Shown here: piece by piece, positions 25,417-35,354 of the stretch | Layout of the letters: each line of letters starts with the position of its first letter | Position numbering within the stretch: position 1 is the stretch's first letter | Assembly: GCA_903885665.1 (NCBI GenBank) | Contig: CAISJL010000064.1 | Span: 1 to 64,000 of the forward strand | Origin: an uncultured beta proteobacterium | GTDB lineage: Bacteria; Pseudomonadota; Gammaproteobacteria; Burkholderiales; SG8-41 | Direction: 5' to 3' | DNA length: 64,000 nt | Translations under genes and position numbers: made by a program | Notes under the pieces: model-generated | Seen by the model: the letters and a program-made list of their open reading frames with translations, nothing else | Databases searched by the model: none | Told to the model about the DNA's origin: nothing

Positions 25417-28400
25417 ATGTTTTTACCAGAAATCTCTGTGAAGCGTCCCGTACTGGCTACGGTGATGAGTTTGATGATCACCTTGATTGGGATCATCTCA
25501 TTTGACCGATTAACTGTGCGTGAGTATCCGAAAATAGACGCCCCTGTTGTGTCTGTGCGTACGGTATATACTGGTGCCAGCCCGCAAGTCATTGAGTCGC
25601 AAGTCACACAACCCCTAGAGGATAGTATTTCGGGGATTGAGGGGGTCAAAACCCTAAAGTCAGTCAGCCGCGAAGAGGTGAGTCAAATCACAGTTGAGTT
25701 TACCAATGACCGTGATCCAGATTTGGCCGCTAATGATGTGCGTGATCGTGTCTCGCGTGCTCGCGGACGATTGCCTGATGAAGTCGATGAACCCATCATT
25801 GCCAAGATTGAGGCCGATGCACAAGCGATTTTGTGGTTGCGCTTATTCTCTGATCAACACAGTGCGATTGAAATCTCTGATTATGCAGACCGCTTTGTCG
25901 CGGATCGCCTAAAGACTTTGCCCGGTGTGGCATCGGTCATTATTGGTGGTGAGCGTCGCTATGCCATGCGTATATGGTTAGATCGGCAACGCCTGGCGGC
26001 CTATGCGTTGACTCCGCAAGATGTAGAGGATGCTTTGCGGCGCCAAAACATAGAAGTGCCCTCTGGCCGTATCGAGAGTCAACAACGTGAGTTTACAGTG
26101 CTCTCGGAGAGTGATTTGCGCTCACCGGAGCAGTTTAAACAACTGATTATTCGTGACGTTAAGGGCTATCCAGTGCGGCTCGGTGATGTGGGGAGTGCGG
26201 AGTTAGGCGCTCAAGATGAGCGTAACATTTTACGTGTGAATGGTAACCCTGCGGTGGGCTTGGGTATTGTCAAGCAGTCGACTGCGAATACTCTGGGGGT
26301 TGCGCAAGCGGTTAAAAATGAGTTGCCAAAAATTGCTGCCGCACTCCCGCCTGGTATGCAAATTGGTGTGGCATTTGATACCTCAATATTTATTGATAAG
26401 TCGATTAAATCAGTCTATTCAGTGATGGCAGAGTCGTTGTTGTTGGTAGTGTTGGTCATCTTTATATTTCTACGCTCGGCGCGCGCTACTTTGATTCCTT
26501 TTATCACAATCCCCGTGTCTTTGATTGGCGCCTGTTTCTTGATTTGGATCATGGGATTTTCGATTAATGTGCTCACTTTGTTAGGTATCGTGCTAGCAGT
26601 CGGTTTGGTGGTGGATGATGCTATTGTGGTGCTCGAGAATATTCACCGCCATATTGAAGATGGGATGTCGCCGACTGCTGCAGCCTTGCAAGGTGGGCGC
26701 GAGATCGCATTTGCTGTGGTAGCGATGACAGTGACCTTGGCTGCAGTGTTTGCTCCCCTGGCCTTTGCTACCGGTAATACAGGGCGTTTATTTCTAGAGT
26801 TTGCGCTAACAGTGGCTGCTGCCGTGGTGGTCTCGGGCTTTGTCGCACTAACCCTGACCCCGATGATGTGCGCGAAACTACTGCGTCATGAAACCGATCA
26901 TGGCCGTTTTTATAATGCGCTAGAGGTGTTTTTTAAAGCGCTCTCAGGTGCTTATGAACGACTGTTACGGTGGTGCCTATCGCATCGGCTCACGGTGGTT
27001 TTGGTGTTCATTGGAGTGGCTGCTGGTGGTGCAGTATTGTTTACGACGATCAAATCGGAACTCTCTCCGCTTGAGGATAGAGGATTTTTCTTGGGCATTA
27101 TGGTTGGCCCTGAGGGTGCGACTAAAGAATATACCGATGCGTATGCGCGCGTATGGGAGGATATTTATAAAGACGTACCTGAGATTGATTCTTATTTTGT
27201 GGTGGTTGCACCAGGTCTAGAGCGTCCCAATCCAGTAAACTTTGCGCTCTCTTTTGTTGGACTAAAAGACTGGACTGCGCGTAGTCGTAAGACGCAAGAG
27301 ATTACCGCGTCGATTGGTCCGAAGATGTTTGCAACTATGCCTGGAGTGTTAGCATTTCCGGTAAATCCCCCGTCCTTAGGGCAGAGTTTTCGTAATCCAC
27401 CGATTCAATTTGTGGTGCAAGGTAATTCTTACGAGCAACTAGATCAGAGAGTCAATGCCTTGATGGCCAAAGCGCGTAGCGGCCCTTATCTGGTTAATAT
27501 TGATAGTGACTTGAAGTTAAATAAACCACAATTATCGGTGACTATTGATCGAGAGAAAGCGTCATCTTTAGGTGTTCAAGTCGAGACTATTGGCCGCACG
27601 CTTGAGACACTGTTAGGAGGCCGTCAAGTCACGCGCTTTAAGCGTGAAGGCAAGCAATACGATGTGATTGTGAAGCTCGAAGATAAAGATCGGCGTCAAC
27701 CCACTGATTTAACGTCTATTTATGTGCGTGGTCAAAACGGTAGTATTACGCAGTTGTCAAACGTGGTGTCAGTAAAGGAGACGGTAGCGCCTAAAGAGCT
27801 CAATCACTTTAATCGCCTTAGGGCTGCAATTATTTCTGCCAATATTGCACCAGGTTATACCTTGTCGGAGGCTTTGACCTTTATGGAAAGCGCTGCCGCA
27901 GAAGTGTTAACGCCAGAATATCAAACTGCGCTTGATGGACAGTCGCGTGAATTTCGAGAGTCGGGTAAGCAGTTGTATTTAATTTTCATATTAGCTTTGG
28001 GTTTTATTTATCTGGTATTGGCGGCGCAGTTTGAGAGCTTCAGAGGCCCATTAGTGATTATGTTGACTGTCCCATTGGCCATGACGGGTGCTTTGCTAAC
28101 GATTAAACTATCCGGCGGGACCATCAATGTGTACAGCCAGATTGGTTTGGTTATGTTGATTGGCTTGATTACTAAAAATGGTATTTTAATTGTTGAGTTT
28201 GCCAATCAGTTGCGCGATCAAGGTAGAAGCAAGATTGAGGCTTTAGTAGAAGCTAGCGCATTGCGCTTGCGGCCAATTCTGATGACAACTGCTGCGACTG
28301 TATTGGGCGCGGTACCACTCGCCTTGGCAGTAGGCGCGGGCTCCGAGTCTAGAGCTGCAATTGGTTGGGTGATTGTGGGTGGGATGTCAGTGGGTACTTT

Positions 28401-28470
28401 ATTTACCTTATTTATGATTCCCGTGGCCTATACGTTTATTATGGGTGAGCGCGCTGTAGCCGAAGTTTGA
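25417..28470 (+). CDS. RND-type efflux pump, inner-membrane transporter (HAE1-like)
   Basis: A 1017-residue RND transporter with the normal two-fold repeat: a first helix near residues 11-29, a large periplasmic loop, six helices around 335-540, a second loop and six helices near 850-1010. The proton-relay pair is in G-L-V-V-D-D-A-I-V-V-L-E-N-I near residue 400. It is likely to export hydrophobic drugs, solvents or dyes using the proton gradient. It begins 3 bp after the adaptor stop. No regulator is next to the pair. Confidence 0.93.
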   Translation: MFLPEISVKRPVLATVMSLMITLIGIISFDRLTVREYPKIDAPVVSVRTVYTGASPQVIESQVTQPLEDSISGIEGVKTLKSVSREEVSQITVEFTNDRDPDLAANDVRDRVSRARGRLPDEVDEPIIAKIEADAQAILWLRLFSDQHSAIEISDYADRFVADRLKTLPGVASVIIGGERRYAMRIWLDRQRLAAYALTPQDVEDALRRQNIEVPSGRIESQQREFTVLSESDLRSPEQFKQLIIRDVKGYPVRLGDVGSAELGAQDERNILRVNGNPAVGLGIVKQSTANTLGVAQAVKNELPKIAAALPPGMQIGVAFDTSIFIDKSIKSVYSVMAESLLLVVLVIFIFLRSARATLIPFITIPVSLIGACFLIWIMGFSINVLTLLGIVLAVGLVVDDAIVVLENIHRHIEDGMSPTAAALQGGREIAFAVVAMTVTLAAVFAPLAFATGNTGRLFLEFALTVAAAVVVSGFVALTLTPMMCAKLLRHETDHGRFYNALEVFFKALSGAYERLLRWCLSHRLTVVLVFIGVAAGGAVLFTTIKSELSPLEDRGFFLGIMVGPEGATKEYTDAYARVWEDIYKDVPEIDSYFVVVAPGLERPNPVNFALSFVGLKDWTARSRKTQEITASIGPKMFATMPGVLAFPVNPPSLGQSFRNPPIQFVVQGNSYEQLDQRVNALMAKARSGPYLVNIDSDLKLNKPQLSVTIDREKASSLGVQVETIGRTLETLLGGRQVTRFKREGKQYDVIVKLEDKDRRQPTDLTSIYVRGQNGSITQLSNVVSVKETVAPKELNHFNRLRAAIISANIAPGYTLSEALTFMESAAAEVLTPEYQTALDGQSREFRESGKQLYLIFILALGFIYLVLAAQFESFRGPLVIMLTVPLAMTGALLTIKLSGGTINVYSQIGLVMLIGLITKNGILIVEFANQLRDQGRSKIEALVEASALRLRPILMTTAATVLGAVPLALAVGAGSESRAAIGWVIVGGMSVGTLFTLFMIPVAYTFIMGERAVAEV

Positions 28471-28628
28471 TGATTGCAACTTTATGTTTGCTGCTTAGCG
28501 ATTCTACCTTTGCGATTACAGCTTAATTATGGCGTCCCAATCATTCAAGCTAATGTCTGTGACACGTGTTCAAGAAAATTCTTTATGATATGGTTTGATT
28601 ATATTTAACTGGATGAGGGTGTTCAACG

Positions 28629-29237
28629 ATGAATGATAGACGCGCAGAGACGAGTGTTGCGATTAATGAGCTTGTTGCAACACGCTGGAGCCCGCGCGCA
28701 TTTGATGCAACCCGTGGGGTGAGTGGCGCACAATTATCCGCGTTGCTAGAGGCAGCGCGGTGGGCGCCTTCATGTGTGGGTGCAGAGCCGTGGCGTTTTT
28801 TAGTATGGAATCGTGCGACTGATGCAGCGGGTTGGCAGCAAGCGTTTGATACGCTCTCAGAGAACAATCGCAAATGGGCGGATCGCGTTCCGGTGTTGAT
28901 GTTAGTGTGCACTGGCGCCACTTTTGAGCACAATGGTCAGCCGAATCGTTGGGCTCAATATGATGCGGGTATGGCGGCATTGTCCTTGTCGCTAGAGGCA
29001 GTGCATCAAGGTTTGGCGACCCATCAAATGGGTGGTTTTGATGCGGCGCGTGCGCGTGCGGCTTTTGCAGTGCCAGAAGATTTTTTACCCATGACCATGA
29101 TTGCGGTGGGTTATCAAGCACCTGCCGAGTCTCTCACTGATATGGATATACGTCATAAAGAATTAAAGCCTCGGGGCCGTAAGCCGCTCGCGGAGCGCTT
29201 CTTTGGTGGTCAGTGGGGCGCATCATTAAAACTATAA
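28629..29237 (+). CDS. Nitroreductase-family protein
   Basis: A 202-residue FMN-dependent nitroreductase-like protein. The FMN motif R-W-S-P-R-A-F-D lies at residues 19-26, with A-A-R-W-A-P-S-C-V-G-A-E-P-W-R-F near 42-57, and the second FMN region is Q-Y-D-A-G-M-A-A-L-S-L near 114. Enzymes of this family reduce nitro groups, quinones or enones with NAD(P)H. Physiological substrate unknown. Single gene with its own upstream region. Confidence 0.87.
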   Translation: MNDRRAETSVAINELVATRWSPRAFDATRGVSGAQLSALLEAARWAPSCVGAEPWRFLVWNRATDAAGWQQAFDTLSENNRKWADRVPVLMLVCTGATFEHNGQPNRWAQYDAGMAALSLSLEAVHQGLATHQMGGFDAARARAAFAVPEDFLPMTMIAVGYQAPAESLTDMDIRHKELKPRGRKPLAERFFGGQWGASLKL

Positions 29238-29396
29238 GGCTGTTTAGCAATGACTAGCAAGCTTGGGTCTTAAGCTACTGCGGCTAAATAAGTTAATAAA
29301 TCTTTCAGAGGCTTAGGTTTTAGGGGCGTAGGTTTTAAATCAGTTGGGTATTTACTAATTTAATTCAGTTCATTTTATGTCGCTTAAGCGGATTGA

Positions 29397-30398
29397 TTAC
29401 TCGAGTTTAATACCCGCAGTTTGTATGACTTTACGCCAGCGATTAGTTTCGTTACGGATGATGGCTTCTAATTCCTGTGGCGTCGTATGTGCCGGTTCTA
29501 CACCTTGGCTAGCGTAGAGTTGAGCGATGTCACTGCTGGAGACAATCTCGACGATTGCGCGGTGTAATTGTGTGACTATCGGTGTTGGCGTGCGGCGTGG
29601 CGCGAACAGACCATACCATGTGCCTAAATCAAATCCAGGGTAAGTCTCGTTTAGGGTCGGCGTATCTTTGATGGCGTCTGTGCGTTGCTTGGCACCGGTG
29701 GCCAATAACCGTAAGCGACCACCTTGTACATGAGGTTGCACAGTGGGCAGGCTTGAGAACATGGCATGTACGCGTCCCGAAATTAAATCGGTTAATGCAG
29801 GTGCAGTGCCTTTGTAAGTGACATGCAAGAGATCAATGCCGCCGAGTTGTTTGAGTAGTTCCATGCCGAGATGACCAGTGCCCCCTGTTTGAACCGAGGC
29901 GTAGTTGAGTTGTCCTGGCCGTTGTTTGGCGTAAGTCACTAATTCGCTCACTGTGTTTATGGGGAGTTTGGCGTTGATAATTAACACTTGAGGACTATCC
30001 ACCACTTTGCTAATCGGCATAAAGTCGATTAATGGTTGGTAGGGTAAGTTAGTCATCAACAAGGGTAGGATCACCAATTGTCCAGGCGTGCCAACAAATA
30101 AGGTGTGTCCATCGGGGTTGGACTTGGCCACAATATCGGTGCCGATGACACCTGCGCCACCGGCGCGATTGTCGACGATCACTTGTTGGATATAGCGTTT
30201 TTGCAGGCGCTGCGCGATTGCGCGGGCTACATAGTCGGTCGGCCCGCCCGGGGTATAGGGCACTACTAAGCGTATAGGTTTGGTCGGGTAGGCTTGGGCG
30301 GAAATTGGTGTGGAGCAACTCAAGCCGTAGAGTAAACCCCCAATAATTACAAGGCAAAGCACGCTAAGACGCTGTATGTGATGATCGAAGGCTGACAT
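29397..30398 (-). CDS. Bug/TctC-family tripartite tricarboxylate receptor
   Basis: A 333-residue periplasmic binding protein. A signal peptide of about 35 residues ends in P-I-S-A-Q-A, followed by the Bug start Y-P-T-K-P-I-R-L-V-V-P-Y-T-P-G-G and V-D-N-R-A-G-G-A-G-V-I-G. The ligand-loop block H-V-T-Y-K-G-T-A-P-A-L near residue 208 is intact. ATG 30398 is preferred over an upstream GTG because a GGAG site lies 8 bp before it. It sits downstream of the orphan E1 gene on the same strand (58-bp gap) and might bring in its precursor, but ligand prediction is not possible. Confidence 0.9.
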   Translation of the reverse strand: MSAFDHHIQRLSVLCLVIIGGLLYGLSCSTPISAQAYPTKPIRLVVPYTPGGPTDYVARAIAQRLQKRYIQQVIVDNRAGGAGVIGTDIVAKSNPDGHTLFVGTPGQLVILPLLMTNLPYQPLIDFMPISKVVDSPQVLIINAKLPINTVSELVTYAKQRPGQLNYASVQTGGTGHLGMELLKQLGGIDLLHVTYKGTAPALTDLISGRVHAMFSSLPTVQPHVQGGRLRLLATGAKQRTDAIKDTPTLNETYPGFDLGTWYGLFAPRRTPTPIVTQLHRAIVEIVSSSDIAQLYASQGVEPAHTTPQELEAIIRNETNRWRKVIQTAGIKLE

Positions 30399-30456
30399 GG
30401 GGAACACTCCGCATGAGTAGAATGAGCATCTATCCTAGCACATGCGGCCTTATGAT

Positions 30457-33135
30457 TTATTGCGCCCACGGTGGTGTGGGGTTCACCGTGATTGCATATT
30501 GTATGAGTGCCTTCTCTACGCTGTTGGTGGCCACAGCCCCTGCTTCTTGCAACGCGCTCAAGGCTGCAATGACGATATGGTGGCGATCGACTTCGAAGTG
30601 ACGACGCAGACTCTCGCGGCTGTCACTGCGGCCGTAGCCATCAGTGCCCAAGGTGATATAGGGTTGTTTGATAAAGGCGCGTATCAATTCAGGCACAGCA
30701 CTCACATAATCAGATACGGCAATCACAGGCCCTGTATGTTGCTGGAGTTGTTGTGCGATGTGACTCTGCGTTGGTTTGGCATTGGGATTGAGGCGCTGTG
30801 TTCTAGTGCAGTCCATACCATCACGTCGTAACTCACTCCAGCTCGTGACACTCCAGACGTTCGCTGTAATCGCCCAGTCTTGGGTTAATAATGCGGCTGC
30901 TGCAATTGCTTCGCGTAACAGGGCGCCACTACCCATGAGTTGAATTTGTGCCTCAGGGTGTGCTTGGTACAGGTACAAACCTTTGAGAATGTCAGCGGCG
31001 CAATCAGCAGGCATTGGTGGTTGCACATAGCTTTCATTCATGACAGTGATGTAATAGAACACGTCCTCTTGTGCGTCTAGCATGCGACGACTGCCATCGG
31101 CGATGATAGTCGCCACTTCATAGCCAAAGGCCGGATCCCAAGCGCGACAGTTCGGGACGGTGGCGGCAATTAATTGCGAGGACCCATCTTGGTGTTGTAA
31201 ACCCTCCCCGGAGAGCGTGGTGCGACCCGCGGTGGCGCCAATTAAAAAGCCTCTAGAGCGACAGTCACCGGCTTGCCAAATTAGATCACCAACGCGTTGG
31301 AAGCCAAACATCGAATAAAAAATATAGAACGGCAGCATGGCGGTGCCGTGTACGCTGTAGCTCGTGGCAGCGGCAATCCATGACGACATGGCGGCGGCTT
31401 CGTGAATACCTTCTTCTAGAATCTGACCATCTTTGGCTTCCTTGTAATAGAGTAATTCGTCGCGGTCCTCGGGTTCGTAGAGTTGCCCAAACGGTGAGTA
31501 AATAGCCACTTGCCGAAATAGAGATTGCATGCCAAAGGTGCGTGCTTCGTCGGCAACAATGGGTACAATTTGTTTGCCGATATGCGAATCCTTGAGAAGC
31601 TGCGCTAAGATTTTGACAAAGCTCATGGTGGTGGATTCATCGCGCTCATGCGAGCCTTCAGTGCTGCGATGTAGTTGCGCTAAGCTCGGCGTTTGGAGTC
31701 GCGTAGCCGTAGTCACACGCTGTGGTAGATAGCCACCCAGAGCGGTGCGGCGAGCGTGTAGGTAGCGCATTTCGGGGCTGTCTGCGGCAGGTTTCCAGAA
31801 TTTGAGTGCGCAGACATCGGCGTCTGGTATCGGCAACGCGAAGCGATCGCGAAAGGCAAGCAGTGCATCATCCTCCAATTTTTTTTGTTGATGAGCGCCC
31901 ATCTTGCCTTGCCCCCAGTGTCCCATCCCATAGCCTTTTTTAGTTTGCGCCAAAATAACGGTGGGGCGACCTTGGTGCCGTATGGCGGCTTGATAGGCGG
32001 CGTTGATTTTAATTGGGTCATGACCACCACGGCGTAAGCGATCAATGTCTTCGTCGGAGAGGTGTGCGACGAGTGCTTGTAGTTCGGGATCTTTGTTAAA
32101 GAAGTGCTCGCGATTAAAACGGCCGTCAGTGGCCGCGTATTTTTGAAACTCGCCATCCACAGTTTCGTGCAAGCGCCGCAAAATCAAGTTTTCGCTATCG
32201 CGGGCAAACAAGGGATCCCATTCTGAGCCCCACAGTAATTTAATCACGTGCCAGCCAGCGCCGCTAAATAGACCTTCGAGCTCTTGGATAACCGAGCCAT
32301 TGCCACGCACGGGTCCGTCTAGGCGTTGTAGATTGCAGTTGATGACAAAGATTAAGTTATCTAAGCCTTCGCGTGCGGCAATTGATAAACCGCTGAGTGA
32401 TTCGGGTTCATCCATTTCGCCGTCACCAATAAAGGCCCAGACTTTGCGGCCGCTGGTGGGTTGGATGTCGCGATGTTCAAGGTAGCGCATAAAGCGCGCT
32501 TGATAAATTGCATTGACTGGGCCCAGGCCCATAGAGGCGTTAGGAAATTGCCAAAAGTCTGGCATCAAATAGGGATGGCAATACGAAGATAAGCCGGTGC
32601 CTGGGCCTTGTGTTTCGCGCCTGTAGTTTTCGAGTTGGGCGTCACTTAAACGTCCTTCTAACCACGCACGAGCGTAGACCCCAGGGGCGGCGTGCGGCTG
32701 AAAGAATACCGCGTCCCCGTGCTGACCGGCTTTGAAGTAGTGATTAAAGCCCACTTCGAATAAGTCGGCGATGGAGGCATAGGTGGCGATATGACCGCCT
32801 AATTCAGCCTGGCCGCGATTGGCGCGAACCACCATGGCAAGTGCGTTCCAGCGCACTAGAGCGGAGATTCGCGTCTCTAATTCGAGGTTGCCCGGGAATG
32901 GGGTTTGGGCTGCCAGTGGAATGCTGTTGCAATAGGGCGTATTGAGCACTGGTGGCATCGCCACACCTTTGGTGCGGGCAGTGTCCAGGAGCTTGCGTAG
33001 CATGAAGGTGGCGCGATCGCTGCCGCTGGTGCGGATCAGGGAGTCAAAGGCTTGCAGCCAATCTTGCGTTTCTGTGGGATCAGGGTCAGCGGGTATGGCA
33101 CGCCAGAACGTGGCGGCAGCGTGAGCGTCAGACAT
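30457..33135 (-). CDS. AceE-like homodimeric 2-oxoacid dehydrogenase E1, orphan (pyruvate or 2-oxobutyrate)
   Basis: An 892-residue full-length thiamine-diphosphate E1 of the AceE type. The ThDP motif G-D-G-E-M-D-E-P-E-S with N-C-N-L-Q-R-L-D-G-P-V-R-G-N-G lies near residues 235-283, and A-G-A-G-W-type contacts follow. No aceF or lpd gene is next to it. It is divergent from an Lrp/AsnC regulator. This arrangement recalls MdeB of the methionine-degradation locus, an AceE homologue for 2-oxobutyrate controlled by an Lrp-type protein. It must borrow E2 and E3 from elsewhere. A second pyruvate dehydrogenase E1 is the simpler alternative. Confidence 0.85.
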   Translation of the reverse strand: MSDAHAAATFWRAIPADPDPTETQDWLQAFDSLIRTSGSDRATFMLRKLLDTARTKGVAMPPVLNTPYCNSIPLAAQTPFPGNLELETRISALVRWNALAMVVRANRGQAELGGHIATYASIADLFEVGFNHYFKAGQHGDAVFFQPHAAPGVYARAWLEGRLSDAQLENYRRETQGPGTGLSSYCHPYLMPDFWQFPNASMGLGPVNAIYQARFMRYLEHRDIQPTSGRKVWAFIGDGEMDEPESLSGLSIAAREGLDNLIFVINCNLQRLDGPVRGNGSVIQELEGLFSGAGWHVIKLLWGSEWDPLFARDSENLILRRLHETVDGEFQKYAATDGRFNREHFFNKDPELQALVAHLSDEDIDRLRRGGHDPIKINAAYQAAIRHQGRPTVILAQTKKGYGMGHWGQGKMGAHQQKKLEDDALLAFRDRFALPIPDADVCALKFWKPAADSPEMRYLHARRTALGGYLPQRVTTATRLQTPSLAQLHRSTEGSHERDESTTMSFVKILAQLLKDSHIGKQIVPIVADEARTFGMQSLFRQVAIYSPFGQLYEPEDRDELLYYKEAKDGQILEEGIHEAAAMSSWIAAATSYSVHGTAMLPFYIFYSMFGFQRVGDLIWQAGDCRSRGFLIGATAGRTTLSGEGLQHQDGSSQLIAATVPNCRAWDPAFGYEVATIIADGSRRMLDAQEDVFYYITVMNESYVQPPMPADCAADILKGLYLYQAHPEAQIQLMGSGALLREAIAAAALLTQDWAITANVWSVTSWSELRRDGMDCTRTQRLNPNAKPTQSHIAQQLQQHTGPVIAVSDYVSAVPELIRAFIKQPYITLGTDGYGRSDSRESLRRHFEVDRHHIVIAALSALQEAGAVATNSVEKALIQYAITVNPTPPWAQ

Positions 33136-33181
33136 GGTCAGTCCCTTTGCTGTTCGTGGTGATGAGGCTATAGCGTGTTTT

Positions 33182-33253
33182 GGGAATTACGGGAATTACG
33201 GGAATCACGGGACTTATGGGACTTATGCGGGTTATGGCGGTTATGGGTGGTGC
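33182..33253. repeat. Tandem repeat, 9-bp unit, about eight degenerate copies
   Basis: The units are GGGAATTAC twice, GGGAATCAC, GGGACTTAT twice, GCGGGTTAT, GGCGGTTAT and GGGTGGTGC. The array fills part of the divergent promoter region between the AceE-like gene and its Lrp/AsnC-type neighbour. The copies drift steadily from one end to the other, as expected of an array that grew by slippage. Confidence 0.85.
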
Positions 33254-33368
33254 GGGTAGTCGTGTAGCTATGCTACGCCGAAGTGCTCAGAATAGGGTTT
33301 CGTATATGTTTGTTATTTTGGTTATTTTTAGCATATTATGTTTCTTTAAATAATTTTAACAATATAAA

Positions 33369-33923
33369 ATGCTTAAAAAACTGAAAGTAAAGAATTCTAA
33401 TTCTGGCGTCTCTGGCCTGCCGCCGACCCGCCTCGAATTAGACGCGATTGATTGGCATATTTTGGCGCTGTTGCAAGCCGATGCGCGGGTCTCTAACGTT
33501 GATTTGGCGCGAGCCGTCCATTTGTCGCCTTCACCTTGTTTGGCACGGGTGCGGCGATTGGAAGAGGCTGGTTTAATTAGTCGCTATGCCACGCTACTCA
33601 ATCCACTAGCGCTTGGTTTGACGGTATCGGTGTTTATTCAAGTGCGGCTGGAACGCCAAGTCGAGTTGGCGTTAGATGCTTTTGAGCAGGCGATTGCCGA
33701 GCGCCCCGAAGTCATGGAGTGCTATTTAATGACGGGGGATGCTGACTATATGTTGCGGGTGGTGGTGGCTGATGTGCAGGCGTTACAGCGTTTTATTATC
33801 GAATGCTTGGCTAAGATCCCGGGCGTGGGCAATTTGAAGTCGAGCTTTGCCCTCAAGCAGGTGAAATATCAAACTGCCCTACCCTTGCCCAATCAGTCCG
33901 CGTATAGCGGACTGGGTGCCTAG
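33369..33923 (+). CDS. Lrp/AsnC-family transcriptional regulator
   Basis: A 184-residue regulator. The helix-turn-helix spans about residues 25-75 ([17 protein letters not shown] then [15 protein letters not shown]). The RAM ligand-binding domain follows, with [13 protein letters not shown] near residue 119. A basic 20-residue N-terminal extension is present. It probably senses an amino acid and controls the divergent AceE-like gene. Its last 4 bp overlap the convergent infA. Confidence 0.92.
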   Translation: MLKKLKVKNSNSGVSGLPPTRLELDAIDWHILALLQADARVSNVDLARAVHLSPSPCLARVRRLEEAGLISRYATLLNPLALGLTVSVFIQVRLERQVELALDAFEQAIAERPEVMECYLMTGDADYMLRVVVADVQALQRFIIECLAKIPGVGNLKSSFALKQVKYQTALPLPNQSAYSGLGA

Positions 33924-34192
33924 CGCCGTTTGGCGAAAGCGGGGCGTGCGGCTTGGGGTGGGCCAGCCCGCTCGTCTTTATGACGAAAGCTGATCCGGCC
34001 TTTATTTAAGTCGTAGGGTGAAATTTCGATGGTGACCCGATCGCCTGCCAGAATTCGAATCCGGTGTTTGCGAATTTTGCCCGAGGCGTAGGCCGTGACT
34101 GGATGGCCGTTTTCTAGCAATACGCGAAACATGGTGTTGGGGAGCACTTCATCAATCACCCCTTCATATTCGACCATTTCTTCTTTAGACAT
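33920..34192 (-). CDS. infA: Translation initiation factor IF-1
   Basis: A 90-residue S1/OB-fold protein. The core matches IF-1: [23 protein letters not shown] and [23 protein letters not shown]-terminal extension of about 15 basic and Pro-rich residues is typical of the extra IF-1 copy in Burkholderiales, so this may be a paralogue rather than the ribosomal-operon copy. The cold-shock gene lies directly upstream on the same strand, 46 bp away. Confidence 0.93.
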   Translation of the reverse strand: MSKEEMVEYEGVIDEVLPNTMFRVLLENGHPVTAYASGKIRKHRIRILAGDRVTIEISPYDLNKGRISFRHKDERAGPPQAARPAFAKRR

Positions 34193-34238
34193 TAGCGGCT
34201 CCCCATCGTAGATTGTGGGCGTTTCGCCCTAAGCAGAC

Positions 34239-34451
34239 TTATACTGCCGCCAAGTTGACTGCAGCAGCTCGACCGTCGGCGCCATGTTCAATGTCGAATG
34301 TAACTTGTTGATTCTCAAGGAGTGTTTTCATGCCCGCGCGTTCAACCGCTGAGATATGTACGAACACATCCTTGGATTGATCTTGGGGTTGGATGAAGCC
34401 GAAGCCTTTGGTGGCGTTGAAAAATTTGACTGTGCCGGTGGTAGTGGCCAT
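34239..34451 (-). CDS. cspA: Cold-shock protein (CspA family)
   Basis: A 70-residue single OB-fold protein. RNA-binding motifs RNP1 K-G-F-G-F-I-Q-P and RNP2 V-F-V-H-I-S are both intact. The ATG at 34451 is chosen because it gives the normal family length, with GGAGAG 8 bp upstream; the longer open frame up to 34613 is an artefact of the untranslated leader. The approximately 150-base G/C-rich upstream stretch could form the structured leader common in cold-shock genes. It melts RNA secondary structure in the cytoplasm. Confidence 0.94.
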   Translation of the reverse strand: MATTTGTVKFFNATKGFGFIQPQDQSKDVFVHISAVERAGMKTLLENQQVTFDIEHGADGRAAAVNLAAV

Positions 34452-34669
34452 ATGATGTACTCTCCGCAGTGTGGGGGTGATTTGTCCGAGATTGGACGGG
34501 GTCACCAGACCAATTGGAGAAGACCAAACAGAGACGCCCAGCGAAGGGCACGAAGAGTAGACTGACATCCAACTGCCGGCGCGCAGTATGGGCTTGCTGA
34601 GTTCTATTTGCAAGGACTATCCAGATCAGTCAGGATGCGATATTCGCGGTTTACTCATAAGGAGCTTGT

Positions 34670-35278
34670 ATGAAACTGTACTATTCACCTGGTGCCTGCT
34701 CATTAACCCCGCATATTGTGTTGCGTGAAGCAGGTTGTATCTTCGAATTGATTCGGGTTGATCTGGCAGCCAAAAAGACTGCCAATGGCGAGGACTTTTG
34801 GGCGATTAACCCTAATGGTTATGTTCCAGCCCTGCAATTAGATAACGGCGACGTATTGAGTGAGGTGTCGGTGATTTGTCAGTATTTGGCAGATCACAAT
34901 CCTGCGGCCGCCTTAGCGCCTGCGGCCGGCACCATGGCGCGTTATCATTTGCTGGAATGGTTAAACTTTATTGCCACCGAGGTGCATAAGTCGATTGGTG
35001 CGCTGTTTAATCCTAAAATGACGCCAGAGATGAAGCTGGTTCAAATCGCTTTGATTGAGCGTCGGCTCAAGCCGCTAGAACAATATTTGGCAGATCGGTT
35101 GTTCATCATGGGCGATCATTTCAGCGTTGCGGATGCGTATTTGTTTAATGTGATTAACTGGGCGCCGCGGCATCAGATGGATTTGGCGCAGTGGCCACAT
35201 ATTCAGGCGTTTGTCGCTCGGGTCGCGGCGCGCCCTCATGTGCAGGCCGCATTGCGAGAAGAAGGGCTGATCCGCTAG
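34670..35278 (+). CDS. Glutathione S-transferase (beta-class-like)
   Basis: A 202-residue GST. The N-terminal thioredoxin-like domain has Y-Y-S-P-G-A-C-S-L-T-P-H, with Cys10 in the position used by beta-class enzymes, cis-Pro in G-Y-V-P-A-L and E-V-S-V-I-C-Q-Y-L. The helical C-terminal domain has the N-capping region F-S-V-A-D-A-Y-L-F. A GGAG site precedes the ATG. It probably conjugates glutathione to electrophiles in the cytoplasm. No operon partner. Confidence 0.92.
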   Translation: MKLYYSPGACSLTPHIVLREAGCIFELIRVDLAAKKTANGEDFWAINPNGYVPALQLDNGDVLSEVSVICQYLADHNPAAALAPAAGTMARYHLLEWLNFIATEVHKSIGALFNPKMTPEMKLVQIALIERRLKPLEQYLADRLFIMGDHFSVADAYLFNVINWAPRHQMDLAQWPHIQAFVARVAARPHVQAALREEGLIR

Positions 35279-35354
35279 GCCGGCACGAAACTTTAGATTT
35301 AACTAATTGATTTTTAATTATTTTTTAATATTAGCGTCATCGTTTGGAGGAGTC

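Noticed and set aside
34452..34613. Extended N-terminus of the cold-shock protein
   Set aside because: The extra 54 codons do not resemble protein from this family, while the internal ATG has a good ribosome-binding site and gives the normal 70-residue length.
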